Shown: positions 7,914-16,858 of the stretch, in pieces
Position numbering within the stretch: the first letter of the stretch is position 1
Layout: each line of letters starts with the position of its first letter
IMG/VR virus record: IMGVR_UViG_3300050821_005112
Span: 1-46,229 of that record
Strand: one strand, 5' to 3'
Source of the DNA: a virus
Length of the DNA stretch: 46,229 nt
The notes under the pieces: model-generated
Databases searched by the model: none
Seen by the model: the letters and a program-made list of their open reading frames with translations, nothing else
Told to the model about the DNA's origin: nothing
Program-made: the position numbers and the translations under genes

Positions 7914-10828
7914 CAGAGCGGGTTATCCGGTGCGGCAAAGCCGGGGGTCGGCGCACCGGCCCGGCCGCGCAGGTCGAGCACGAACTTGGACGGCAATTCG
8001 CCGTTGGCGCCTTGGTAGGCATAGACCGGCTTGGCCGGGTCGTTGCCGAGCTTCACGAAATAGCGGCCGTCGCCGACGCTCTCGATCTGGGCATTGTCGC
8101 GGAGATAGGCCGCGGTGACCGGCGATCCGGACAGGGTGGTGACGCCGGCGAGGTCGCGATCGCCGATGCCGCGGATCGTACTGTCAAACTGGCTTTGCGA
8201 CATCCCGCGAGCCGGGGCGATCAATGTTCCGCCATTATGGCTCAAAATGCCGCCGGTGACGTCGGTGACGGCCTGCTGCAGCCGGCCGCTCGAATAGTTG
8301 GTGTCGCCGGCTTGCGCCGAGAGATCGGCATACCGAGCCTTTACCATCGTGCCCATGGTGGCATAGGCGCCGGCCGGGTCGGTGCGGTCCTGCAGCGTGA
8401 AGGTGGCGGCCGGCAGCGCCTTGTCGAGGTCGGCGGAATAGGTCCGCTTGCCCTCGATCTCGGCGGTCGGGTCATAGCGCTTGTCGGCCTTCATGGCAGC
8501 CTGGCCGCGGAAGATCGAGGAGGCGATCTGCGGGGCGGTTGACATCATGGAACCGGCGGCTGCTTGTGCCATGCCCTCCGGTTCGTTGCCGCCGATCGCG
8601 CGCAGCGTGGCACCGCGGACATCCTCCGGCAGGGTGGCGATAGCGCCGTAGATGCCGGCCTTGACGGCGGGATCCGGGTTGCTGAGCGCGGCCTTGGCGG
8701 CGGTGACCTCCTGGCTGTCCAGGGCCGAAAGGGGACCGGTCTGCCAATTGGCGGCCCCGGTCTGCGCGATCTGGCCGCGCATCTTCAGGCCCGCGATCAG
8801 CGCCTGAGGGTTGGTGAAATCGAGCGGCGCCGGGGTCTTCAGCTTGCCCGGGAAGTTGGCAACCGTGGTCGCAACCGGGTCGCTCTCCAGCCCCTTCTGG
8901 ATCGCCTGGGTGCGGGCCATCAGCTGCTTCTCGATCAGCTCCGAGCCGGGCGTCGCGGAGCCCTCGGCCAGCCGCCGCCGCAGTTCCAGTTCGACTGCGT
9001 TCTGCTGGGCGACCGGCAACTGGCTGATGCGCTGAACCTTGTCGATCACGTCCATGTCGCGGGCGATCTTGGCCTGCAGGTCGACGTTCCCGGTGGCGCG
9101 CGCGGCATCGAGGATCTCGCCGACCTTGTCGTTCGACGGTCCGCCCCCCTTGCCGGCCGACCAATCGTCCATCACCTGCTTCCAGCCGCGGGTGGCCGTA
9201 TCGTCCACCGTTGCCGCCCGGTTGGCGATCAGCCACGACGCCACGCCGGGACCGCCCGAGCCGTCCGCGGCCGAGCCCTGATAGACGCTCCGCGCCAAGG
9301 TCTGCCGGCTCTGATAGCCAGCCCCGCCGGCCGGGTTTTGCGGCGTATAGCCCGCCGGGCGCTCGTAATTGATGAAGGCCTGCGCCGCCTCCTCCGGCGT
9401 CCGCGCTCCTTGCAATTTGGCAAAGGTCGCCGCCTCCGGCCCATGCAATTCCTTGTCGATGAACTCGAGCTGGGTCTGGAAATCCGTGGCCGGCTTGCCG
9501 ACCGAGGCGGCATAGGATTGTAGGGCCGCGGCGCGCTCGTTGTGGAATTGGGCCAGCCCGACTGACGTGCCGGAATCGCCCACGGCGCTCGGATTCAGCC
9601 CGCTTTCGTGCGCGAGATTGCCGACAATGCCTGAGGCCTGTTCCGGGGTGTAGCCGCGGCCGGTGAAGAACTGATAGGCGGTTTTGGCGGCCGCAGCACC
9701 CCGGATCGTGTTCAGCTCCTGGGTTTGGCTGGAGAGCGGCATCCGGCCGAAATCGTCGTGCAGATCCTTGTGCGAGAAGGCGGCATCCACCGCGGCGATG
9801 CCGGCCGGGTAATTGGCTGCCTTGAACGCCGATCGCACGCTCTCGACCTCGTCGGGCGAGATGCGCTGGCCGAGCTGCGAGGCTGTGGACAACTCGCGGA
9901 ATGCGGTGCGGGCCTCGCCGATGTCCTGATGCCGGATTGCCTCGTTGGCCCGGATTTCCCCCATGGCGTGGCTGTAGAAGCCCTGGCGCTGGGCCTCGGT
10001 CAGCTTGTAGTCGGGGTTCGTCAGGACGTCCTTGGCGGCCTCGACCGCGGGCTGGTAGCCCTGATCCTTGTAGACCTGATCGACGTGGTAGAGGTTGCGG
10101 GCGCCGGCGAGCTGGCCCTGGAACTGCTGGATGTCGAGATCGTGCTGCTCCTGGGTGTAGGCCAGTCTGGGGTTCTTCAGCTTCTCGTCGAGCAGGCCGG
10201 TATACTTGTCGAGCGCCGCCTGGAAGTCCGGCGAGGTCGTCGGCGCACCGCCGCGCGCCAGCGCAATGGCGTCGTCGCTGGCCGAGTTGACGCCGGCGGT
10301 GATCGCGCCATCGGCGCGCTGCAGATCGAGCCGCTCCTTCTCGTTGAGCAGTCCGCGGTAGGTTTGGGTCGTGGTCCGGTCGATCACCCGGCCGAGCGCT
10401 GTGCCCACCTCGGGGCCCGCCGCATCGGTCATCTTCTGGATTTGGCCCTGCTTGAAACTATCGGCCGCCGTCTTGTAGCCCTCGGGATCGTCGCGGTATT
10501 TATCCCGCATCGCAATATCTTCGCGCTGCGCCACACCGTCAGCCTCCGCCAGCGCGCCTACCTTGACGGCCCGGGTATAGGCCTGCCCGGCCAATCCAAA
10601 GATCGGCATCTTCTCGACCTGGATATTGCCCTGCGCGTCGCGGGTGACCGCCTCGGCGCCGGCGCGCTCGGCCAGCGGCACCGCAACGGCCTCGGTCCCC
10701 TGCCCCAGCGCATCCAGGCCGCGCGCCAGGCTCTCATAGGGCTGCGCGATATCAGCGCCGGACAGCCTGGATTGCGGCGCCTCCGAGGTGACGACACGCT
10801 GGGTGAAGAGGGGAATCGGATCGGCCAT
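7913..10828 (-). CDS. Internal virion protein with phage lysozyme-like domain (971 aa)
   Basis: This probably opens the peptidoglycan during DNA ejection. Around residues 380-500 it carries a tail-lysozyme type domain: AYQFFTGRGYTPEQASGIVG, NLAHESGLNPSAVGDSG (glutamate in the HESG motif is the likely catalytic acid), SVGLAQFH, then helices containing QLEFIDKEL. The flanking regions are long, helical and rich in Ala, Gln and Asp, as in ejected proteins. It follows a gp14-like gene (32 bp gap) and is coupled to the 584-residue gene. The family assignment of the lysozyme domain is fairly secure; the role in ejection is inferred from context. Confidence 0.78.
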   Translation of the reverse strand: MADPIPLFTQRVVTSEAPQSRLSGADIAQPYESLARGLDALGQGTEAVAVPLAERAGAEAVTRDAQGNIQVEKMPIFGLAGQAYTRAVKVGALAEADGVAQREDIAMRDKYRDDPEGYKTAADSFKQGQIQKMTDAAGPEVGTALGRVIDRTTTQTYRGLLNEKERLDLQRADGAITAGVNSASDDAIALARGGAPTTSPDFQAALDKYTGLLDEKLKNPRLAYTQEQHDLDIQQFQGQLAGARNLYHVDQVYKDQGYQPAVEAAKDVLTNPDYKLTEAQRQGFYSHAMGEIRANEAIRHQDIGEARTAFRELSTASQLGQRISPDEVESVRSAFKAANYPAGIAAVDAAFSHKDLHDDFGRMPLSSQTQELNTIRGAAAAKTAYQFFTGRGYTPEQASGIVGNLAHESGLNPSAVGDSGTSVGLAQFHNERAAALQSYAASVGKPATDFQTQLEFIDKELHGPEAATFAKLQGARTPEEAAQAFINYERPAGYTPQNPAGGAGYQSRQTLARSVYQGSAADGSGGPGVASWLIANRAATVDDTATRGWKQVMDDWSAGKGGGPSNDKVGEILDAARATGNVDLQAKIARDMDVIDKVQRISQLPVAQQNAVELELRRRLAEGSATPGSELIEKQLMARTQAIQKGLESDPVATTVANFPGKLKTPAPLDFTNPQALIAGLKMRGQIAQTGAANWQTGPLSALDSQEVTAAKAALSNPDPAVKAGIYGAIATLPEDVRGATLRAIGGNEPEGMAQAAAGSMMSTAPQIASSIFRGQAAMKADKRYDPTAEIEGKRTYSADLDKALPAATFTLQDRTDPAGAYATMGTMVKARYADLSAQAGDTNYSSGRLQQAVTDVTGGILSHNGGTLIAPARGMSQSQFDSTIRGIGDRDLAGVTTLSGSPVTAAYLRDNAQIESVGDGRYFVKLGNDPAKPVYAYQGANGELPSKFVLDLRGRAGAPTPGFAAPDNPL

Positions 10829-10860
10829 CAGCCTACGCTCCTGCTTCGGCTCGACATGTG

Positions 10861-11394
10861 CTATTGCCCGCTTACGCCGGCGATCGGGTTGAAGCCGGGG
10901 ACGGTGATGCCGTTGCCGCCGCCGATCTTGCCAATCGAGCCGACGGCCCCGCTCGCCCCCTTCAGCAGCGTCCCGGCAATCGAGAGGTCGCCGCCCAGCA
11001 GCGCCGTACTGGCCGCCTGCCCCATGTAGGCGGCGCTGGCCTCGTCGGTCCTCGCCTGCTCATCGATATTGGCAACCGTGATATCCTTCTGCTCCGTTCC
11101 GGTGGTCTCGACATAATCCCGCACCGCCGCGCTCGTCGGCGAGGTCGGATCGGTGCGCTGCGCCGCGCGCACGGCATCGATGTTGCCGAGCGTCATGGTC
11201 AGGTTTTGCGTCAGCTTGGCGTTGGTCTGCTGTGCCTTCAGCTCGCCGTAGGTCGCCGCTTGGTCGAGCTGCTGGGCCTTGAACTCGTCGGCCGTTGCGG
11301 TGCCCTGCGCCGCCACGCCCTGACTGGCTGCGGACAGGCCCACCGAGGCGAGAGACATGGCGGCGGTAACGCCGAGGGTGACTGGATCGCCCAT
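10861..11394 (-). CDS. gp14-like small internal virion protein
   Basis: This 177-residue protein opens with an Ala/Ser-rich amphipathic stretch (MGDPVTLGVTAAMSLASVGL), continues with a Gln/Ala/Lys helical region and ends in a Gly-rich tail. T7 gp14-type internal virion proteins share this build and sit right after the tail tubular B gene, as here (its ATG at 11394 directly adjoins the upstream stop). The call rests on composition and position. Confidence 0.62.
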   Translation of the reverse strand: MGDPVTLGVTAAMSLASVGLSAASQGVAAQGTATADEFKAQQLDQAATYGELKAQQTNAKLTQNLTMTLGNIDAVRAAQRTDPTSPTSAAVRDYVETTGTEQKDITVANIDEQARTDEASAAYMGQAASTALLGGDLSIAGTLLKGASGAVGSIGKIGGGNGITVPGFNPIAGVSGQ

Positions 11395-13761
11395 CTAGAT
11401 GCTTACCTCGATGCCGATTTCGCTGAGCTGAAACTGGCCTGGCGTATCCTTGATGATCGCGACCCTGGCGTCCGGCGATCGGCCGAGCGGTCGCGCGCGC
11501 TCGAATCCCTCGCGTAAGGGCGGCGGCAGCAGCGGGTTGTCGCCCTGATTCCAGGCTGGGATGCGGCGGTTGTTCATGATGGTGCCGAGCGGCGGAGAGA
11601 TTGGCGTCAGCGGTCCGGAGAACAGCCGCGCCATCACGAAGCCGGTGGAGTTGACGAAGTAGGCAACCCATCGTGACACCCGGCGCTTGAACATGCGCTG
11701 ATGCACGCTCTGGCCCGGCGAGGCGTCAGGGGTGAACGGCTCGATCGTCATGGTCCAAGCCTGCCCGGCGACCAGCGAGCTCGATGCGAGGTTCTCGCCA
11801 CCTTGGCCCTGCGGAATGATGAAGCCGTTGGCGTCGATCTTGTACGTCCCCATCATGCGCGTGCCCTGATCCATCAAGGTCACGCTCTGGCCGGGTATAA
11901 AATACAGCGGCCCCTTGCCGCCAGGAGGCGTGAACGCAGCGGGCGGGCTGTTCACCAGAAACGCGCCATCGAGATATTGCGTGTCGTCAACGACCTCGAC
12001 CATGTTGAAGCCGCTGAAATAAGTCGTGGTAAAGATCACATCGGCATTGTTGGCCGATACCCATTTGTAGCCCGTATTCGGACCCGACCACGGGCTCCAG
12101 CCAATATCATCCCCAATCGATCCGTCATGAATGTTGTACTTGCCGACCGTCATCGAGCCATTGGCGTTGAGCACATAGAGATAGCGTTCCTGAAACGTCG
12201 AATCGGCATTCGGTGCGGCCAGCGCCACGATGTTATTGAACAGATGGGTTGCGAACTCGCTGATGTTCTTGGTGTTGAACGGCCGATAGTATGCGCCCGG
12301 CGCCACCACCGCCATCACGCTATTGCCGCCGGCCCTGACATAGAAGATCACGTCCTGCGCGACCCGCGGCTGCACCGCGGCGGCGCCGTCGCCGGAGAGT
12401 GTCTGGAAGCTGACATTGCCGGGGATCAGCGGCGTCTGCGCATCGATCTTGATGTAATAGATTTTGTGATCGCAGAATACGAATTCCGAACTCTCCGGCC
12501 CCGCCACCACATAGCGGATGCGCACCTTGTCCGGCGCGATTTCGAAGATCGCGTTGCTGGGCGAGGAAGCATCATTGGCATAGATGTCCGTCTGCGCATT
12601 GATCGCCGACCACAGGATGCCGCCGGGGATCGCCGGGAAATCGCAGAAGCCGAGACGGAACTGGTCAGTGAAGCACGATGCCGGGAAACCCCGCAACGCG
12701 TTCATGACCTCATCATCCCATATCGTGACCGCCTGCGGAGCGCCAGTCGCTCCGCTGACAACAAGTCCAGTCGGGCCAAGCGCACCGCCGGGGCCTGCGA
12801 CGGTATCGGTGCCGAGAAAGGCAAACACGGTCGGTGCCAGCGTTTGCGCGCCGCCGGTTCGGTCAAAGGCGCCGGGATTGGCAGCGGTCTGTGTGAACAG
12901 GACCGACGTGACGACCGAGAGCAATTGCACGTTGATGTTCTTGCCGGCGGCATTGATGCTGGTCACGATGCCCTTCGACCCGGATACTGATCCGATCACC
13001 TCATCGCCGAGGTTATAGTAGGGCGTCGGATCGACGGCGAAGGTCAGTGTCTGACTGCTGGGCAGCGTCTCCTCGACCGTCGCGGTGACGTGCTGCGTAT
13101 CGGTGAAGGCGGTAATTAGAAGCTGGCGGCCGATATAGCGGATACGGGTTCCGACGCTTGCCGAGGTGAACACCGGAGCGGAAGCCGTCACCGTTACCGA
13201 GCCGGTCGTGGCGGAGGGCTGCAGCGTTATGCCCTGCGGCGAGATGCGATAGAATGGCGTGCGCTTCTGGTTGGTGTAGAGCACCTCGTTATAGTCGGCG
13301 ATCGTCCACGACGAGACGCCATCCCACGATACGACCTGCGGGCGCATACCGGTGAAGGTGATGTAGATCGATAAGCCGATGATGCAGAAGACAATGCTGT
13401 CGATATCTGGATTGCCCCATGGCAAGGCGCCGCCGCTACCGGTCGCAACGAAATTTGCTACGAGAACACCGGCCGAATTGATGATCTGTATGCGTCCAGG
13501 CACCGCGGAAAACTGGATATCGAACACGTTGCCGGGGGACATCGTGATACGATCGGTGCGCGGCGCGTTATTGATGTTATCAGGATAGAGCGCGCGGCGG
13601 CCGGGCCGGTTCTGCGGCTTCTTCGAATTGAGCAGCCGCGCATTGCTCATCTGGCGCAGGCCCGCCTTGAACGCCGGATGCTCGTCGGAGCGCTTCAGCT
13701 CGACGTCGACCTCGCCATAGGAGAAGTCACGTTGGGCGCCGGTGATTTTTGGAATTGCCAA
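11395..13761 (-). CDS. Tail tubular protein B-like nozzle protein (788 aa)
   Basis: This forms the distal tail tube or nozzle in T7-like and related podoviruses. The N-terminus is typical of that family: MAIPKITGAQRDFSYGEV, then HPAFKAGLRQMSNARLL and the RPGRRALY motif, followed by a long beta-rich body with repeated aromatic/Gly-Asp patterns. It lies between the tail tubular A-like gene (upstream, 11 bp gap) and the gp14-like gene, the standard order. Length agrees with the family. No truncation is visible. Confidence 0.85.
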   Translation of the reverse strand: MAIPKITGAQRDFSYGEVDVELKRSDEHPAFKAGLRQMSNARLLNSKKPQNRPGRRALYPDNINNAPRTDRITMSPGNVFDIQFSAVPGRIQIINSAGVLVANFVATGSGGALPWGNPDIDSIVFCIIGLSIYITFTGMRPQVVSWDGVSSWTIADYNEVLYTNQKRTPFYRISPQGITLQPSATTGSVTVTASAPVFTSASVGTRIRYIGRQLLITAFTDTQHVTATVEETLPSSQTLTFAVDPTPYYNLGDEVIGSVSGSKGIVTSINAAGKNINVQLLSVVTSVLFTQTAANPGAFDRTGGAQTLAPTVFAFLGTDTVAGPGGALGPTGLVVSGATGAPQAVTIWDDEVMNALRGFPASCFTDQFRLGFCDFPAIPGGILWSAINAQTDIYANDASSPSNAIFEIAPDKVRIRYVVAGPESSEFVFCDHKIYYIKIDAQTPLIPGNVSFQTLSGDGAAAVQPRVAQDVIFYVRAGGNSVMAVVAPGAYYRPFNTKNISEFATHLFNNIVALAAPNADSTFQERYLYVLNANGSMTVGKYNIHDGSIGDDIGWSPWSGPNTGYKWVSANNADVIFTTTYFSGFNMVEVVDDTQYLDGAFLVNSPPAAFTPPGGKGPLYFIPGQSVTLMDQGTRMMGTYKIDANGFIIPQGQGGENLASSSLVAGQAWTMTIEPFTPDASPGQSVHQRMFKRRVSRWVAYFVNSTGFVMARLFSGPLTPISPPLGTIMNNRRIPAWNQGDNPLLPPPLREGFERARPLGRSPDARVAIIKDTPGQFQLSEIGIEVSI

Positions 13762-13772
13762 TCAGGCCTCCC

Positions 13773-14516
13773 TTAACCGGGCGTGCCCGATCCGGAGCCG
13801 CTTCCCCATTGGCCGGTGCCCTGCTGCGGCCACGGCCGGCGGACGCGACGCGATGCGCCCATGCGCGAGTTGAAGAAAGAGCGCTTCGGCTTCTGCTGGT
13901 CGTAGCGGGTGCGGGCTTCCTGCAGCAGCGCGCGCGCTGCCTGCTCCTCGACCCTGGCTTCCGCGACATCCTCATGCAGGCCCCGATAGTTTCCGGCCAT
14001 CACGAAGCGCTGCAGAGCGGCAACCAGGGTCGGCGTTCCGCTGGTCGAATCGCACAGCGCGCCGGCGTTCGAGATGTACTGGATGAACACCGCGCAGGGG
14101 GTCTGCGGCGGGCTCGGCGGCGGCGGGCCGCCTTGCGCGTTGATCAGCAGCAGCGGGCCGTTTGGACCGGCCTGGATGTCGTATAGCGTGAGTTGGTTGG
14201 TGTCGAACGGCAGCGGCGTCGAGGAGTTCTGGTTGATCTTGGCCCACAGCAGGAACACCAGATCCGATGGCAGCGGATAGGCGGTGTCCCAATCGGTGTC
14301 GGCCGGCGCCGTCGGGCTCGGCTGCAGGGTCACGACCTTCTTGGCAAAACCCCAGGAATGGCTCTCGCTGATATAGCCGATCGCGGTCTCATAGGCCTCG
14401 GAAGCGACGTTCCACTCGTCGGAGCCGTCATCCGCGACAGCCACGATGTTGTCCCCGGTGAGCAGCAGCGCCGAGTTGCAGACCGATAGCTTGTCTCTTG
14501 GAAACTCGAAGGCCAT
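13773..14516 (-). CDS. Tail tubular protein A-like adaptor (247 aa)
   Basis: This connects the portal to the tail nozzle. Family signs are CNSALLLTGDNIVAVADDGSD near the N-terminus, the EAYETAIGYISESHSWGFAKK motif (residues about 41-62) and the LPSDLVFLLW core. The C-terminus is Gly/Ser/Arg-rich. A 13-bp element lies 29 bp ahead of its ATG, so adaptor, nozzle and internal virion genes may form a separate transcription unit. Confidence 0.83.
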   Translation of the reverse strand: MAFEFPRDKLSVCNSALLLTGDNIVAVADDGSDEWNVASEAYETAIGYISESHSWGFAKKVVTLQPSPTAPADTDWDTAYPLPSDLVFLLWAKINQNSSTPLPFDTNQLTLYDIQAGPNGPLLLINAQGGPPPPSPPQTPCAVFIQYISNAGALCDSTSGTPTLVAALQRFVMAGNYRGLHEDVAEARVEEQAARALLQEARTRYDQQKPKRSFFNSRMGASRRVRRPWPQQGTGQWGSGSGSGTPG

Positions 14517-14545
14517 GCCCGACCATGCGGCGGGCTATGGGGTGC

Positions 14546-14558
14546 CGCAACGCACCGT
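14546..14558 (-). promoter_or_regulatory. 13-bp late element, copy 3 (before tail adaptor)
   Basis: Same 13 bases, starting 1 bp after the stop of the 60-residue secreted protein and 29 bp ahead of the tail adaptor ATG. With copy 2 it shares a longer block that includes CACTAGC on the minus strand. Confidence 0.6.
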
Positions 14559-14559
14559 G

Positions 14560-14742
14560 CTAGTGCGGGATGGCTTCCATCAGGCTGTGGTGTCCGGTAC
14601 CGGTGTCGACGCACTGCACGACGTTGATCGGGTGGTCGGTCAGGCAGGAGGCTATGGCACTATCCTGATTTGCGGGCGGATAGGCAACGGTGAGAGCGGC
14701 GACGGCGGCGAACAGCACGGCCGCGACGGCAATCTGGCGCAT
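14560..14742 (-). CDS. Small secreted protein (60 aa)
   Basis: A hydrophobic N-terminus (MRQIAVAAVLFAAVAALTVA) fits a Sec signal peptide or single membrane anchor. Two cysteines follow. I chose ATG at 14742; a GTG at 14760 would add six residues. Unknown function. It sits between the signal-peptide proteins of the head/tail region and the tail adaptor. Confidence 0.55.
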   Translation of the reverse strand: MRQIAVAAVLFAAVAALTVAYPPANQDSAIASCLTDHPINVVQCVDTGTGHHSLMEAIPH

Positions 14743-14796
14743 GGTCGGTTTTGGCTCCACGCGAGCGTCTTAACGGCTAAAACCGGAAGTGGCAAC

Positions 14797-15297
14797 CTAG
14801 AATTCCGTCAGGACGCAGGTGATGTTGGCGAGCTGAGAGGCTCCGCCGGTGATCGCGGCGGCCTGCAGGTCGAACCATAGCGCGGCTCCCAGCGCTTGCC
14901 CGATGATGGTGCCGCCAACGAAGAAGGGGTAGGCGGCGTTCGCGGTGGGGCTGAAAGCCGAGACGGTGGTGCCGATCGTGGTTCCGGAAGCCGCCGCACC
15001 GTTGACCGGTGCCACGCCGGTGCCAAAGGCGGCCTTGACCTGCGAACCGTCCGAGATCGTGGTGTTCTGTTGATTGCCGTAGAACGCAACGTTGATCCGG
15101 CCAGTCGTCTTTGGCGTGAGAACGCAGGTCGTTCCCAGCCCCATCATCACCAGAGCGGTGCTGGCGGTCGAGGCTGGATTTCCCGGCAGTAGCGTGGCCT
15201 GGGCGCCGCTGGTTGCGGCGTTGGGGTTTTGGATGCCGTCGGCCAGAGCCGCCGATGTCAGGAGGAGCGCGAGCAGAATGCCGAGCGCGCGTTTCAT
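14797..15297 (-). CDS. Signal-peptide beta-rich protein 3 of the virion module
   Basis: This 166-residue protein has a clear Sec signal peptide (MKRALGILLALLLTSAALAD, cleavage near residue 19). The mature part is Gly/Thr/Ala-rich, beta-type, with two cysteines (TTCVLT, ITCVLTEF). Its ATG overlaps the stop of the 126-residue gene (ATGA). It is third in a run of three signal-peptide genes. I do not recognise the family. It could be an exported decoration or fibre-like protein, or a periplasmic factor. Confidence 0.68.
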   Translation of the reverse strand: MKRALGILLALLLTSAALADGIQNPNAATSGAQATLLPGNPASTASTALVMMGLGTTCVLTPKTTGRINVAFYGNQQNTTISDGSQVKAAFGTGVAPVNGAAASGTTIGTTVSAFSPTANAAYPFFVGGTIIGQALGAALWFDLQAAAITGGASQLANITCVLTEF

Positions 15298-15674
15298 TGG
15301 GTGTCCAAATACAAAGTATCCGCCGTCGTCGTGCAGGTCGCCGCTATATTGTCCGACGGAACGTAAGGATAATACCGGGTGTAGCTTCCGCCGGGCAGCA
15401 GCAGGATCGACAACGCCTTGGTGGCAGATGCCGTCGCACCGATGTAAATCCAACAGCTATCGCTATTGGTGTTGTTGTTGGCGATGGTCAGCGAACGGCG
15501 CTGCGCCGGAGGGGCGCCTAGCGCGGCCAGCGCCTGCTGGAAGGTGTTGCCGGTCGTGATCGAGATTGAGGCGTTGGTGGTCGCGGCATCGACGATGGTC
15601 TGCGCAAGACAAGAAGAAGCCGCCGCGATGAGAGTTGCGGCGGCCAGAAGTCCTGGGAGGAAGCGGCGAAGCAT
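15294..15674 (-). CDS. Signal-peptide beta-rich protein 2 of the virion module
   Basis: A 126-residue protein whose first 24 residues (MLRRFLPGLLAAATLIAAAS, then SCLAQ) form a signal peptide. The SSCLA sequence could also be read as a lipobox, so lipidation is possible. The mature part has RRSLTIANNNTNSDSCWIYIG and further beta-type sequence with paired cysteines, reminiscent of small capsid or fibre-associated domains. Coupled to its downstream neighbour by ATGA. Function unknown. Confidence 0.65.
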   Translation of the reverse strand: MLRRFLPGLLAAATLIAAASSCLAQTIVDAATTNASISITTGNTFQQALAALGAPPAQRRSLTIANNNTNSDSCWIYIGATASATKALSILLLPGGSYTRYYPYVPSDNIAATCTTTADTLYLDTQ

Positions 15675-15680
15675 CAGGGC

Positions 15681-16298
15681 TCAGAAGTACGTGTAGGCGA
15701 TGGTGATGGTGACCGTGGTCGGCGTGTTCCACGAGGTGATCGCGTTGGCGTGGATCGCCTGCCCTACGGTCGTGGAGAACAGGCGCTTCAGCGTCAGGGC
15801 ATCGGTCACGAACTGCACGCTGGAAGTAGGGGACAGGAAATTGGCGCCGGCTACGATATCGGCGCCGCCGGAGGTGGTGCCGAGGTTGATGCCGCCGGTG
15901 ACCGCATGCGAGGCATCGGTGTTGGAATTGTAAATACCGGTGATGACTGCGTTCGGCGGAAGCGTTCCCACAATATAATCGGTAGTTCCGGTCGCGGCAA
16001 CGGGGACCACGAACTGCAGAACCGGCAGGCCCTGCGCGATCGTGTATCCTTGGCTCAGGAAATAACCGACATCCTGCGCCTTGATGGCGGCGCAGCCGGC
16101 GCCGTTGAGGGTGTAGAGCGTGCCTGAGGGAACGGCGGAGTTGGTGCCGCCGATGGTGCGCGAGCCGGTCGCGGCGCCGGAGACGTCGCCTTGGCAGAGC
16201 TGCTGGACGTTGGCCTTGGCAGGAGCGAGCGGCAGCAACGCCAGTGCGAGAATGGCGGCGCCGGCGACGAGGCCGGCAATCTTCTTGCGGAAGTTCAT
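15681..16298 (-). CDS. Signal-peptide beta-rich protein 1 of the virion module
   Basis: A 205-residue protein with a strong Sec signal peptide (MNFRKKIAGLVAGAAILALA to about residue 29, AKA-N cleavage). The mature part is Thr/Gly/Ala-rich with VVPVAATGTTDYIVGTLPPN and a C-terminal beta segment ending in TITIAYTYF. Such sequences occur in decoration-type proteins, but the export signal is unusual for a virion part. Its ATG overlaps the stop of the preceding gene. Function inferred only as virion-module associated. Confidence 0.68.
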   Translation of the reverse strand: MNFRKKIAGLVAGAAILALALLPLAPAKANVQQLCQGDVSGAATGSRTIGGTNSAVPSGTLYTLNGAGCAAIKAQDVGYFLSQGYTIAQGLPVLQFVVPVAATGTTDYIVGTLPPNAVITGIYNSNTDASHAVTGGINLGTTSGGADIVAGANFLSPTSSVQFVTDALTLKRLFSTTVGQAIHANAITSWNTPTTVTITIAYTYF

Positions 16299-16858
16299 GG
16301 ACGAATCTCCTGTTGTCCAAAGACGGGATCGGCGCGGCGGGCGGCGACCAGATCGGCGTCGCCCTCGCGGGCGCGGCGTTCCTGTTCAGCCTGCGCCTTG
16401 CCTGGTTTCTTGCCCTCGGGAAGGCCTAGATTTGGCAGATTGCCATGCCCTCGCGTGCGTGAGGAAATGTAATAGCGGAGTGAGGCCTGGCGACCTTCGG
16501 CAAACGCCTTGGCGTCATTTGCCAATGCGTCGGCGGCATCGCAGGACCAGAACGGAAGCTCTACCGCGCCCCTGTCGCCCCACGCGGCATATTCGATCTT
16601 TTCCTGTTTCCAGCGCTTCAGCGCCTCGGAATATTCCTCGAGCTGGTCGGTCATCTCGATCTTGGCCAGATCGTATTCGGGGTCGCCCTCCTTGCTCTCC
16701 TTGAGCACCTTGGGCACCGGCGGCCGCTTCGGCGCCACCGGCTTCGGCGGCCCGACGTCCCACAGGATCACCTGCTGGATGTCGAACGAGTTCGGCGGCA
16801 GATCGGTGTTGCCGCTCGTCGACATCTTCACGCCGGGATAGAGTTGGGCTTCGCTCAC
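16295..16858 (-). CDS. Hypothetical head-region protein with LWDVGP motif (187 aa)
   Basis: The N-terminus has QQVILWDVGPPKP, followed by a charged, helical Lys/Glu region and a basic, Arg-rich C-terminus. The motif is shared with the upstream neighbour (VVLWDHGP), suggesting distant paralogy. ATG overlaps the upstream stop. No known domain recognised; a head-tail or capsid assembly role is possible from position only. Confidence 0.6.
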   Translation of the reverse strand: MSEAQLYPGVKMSTSGNTDLPPNSFDIQQVILWDVGPPKPVAPKRPPVPKVLKESKEGDPEYDLAKIEMTDQLEEYSEALKRWKQEKIEYAAWGDRGAVELPFWSCDAADALANDAKAFAEGRQASLRYYISSRTRGHGNLPNLGLPEGKKPGKAQAEQERRAREGDADLVAARRADPVFGQQEIRP

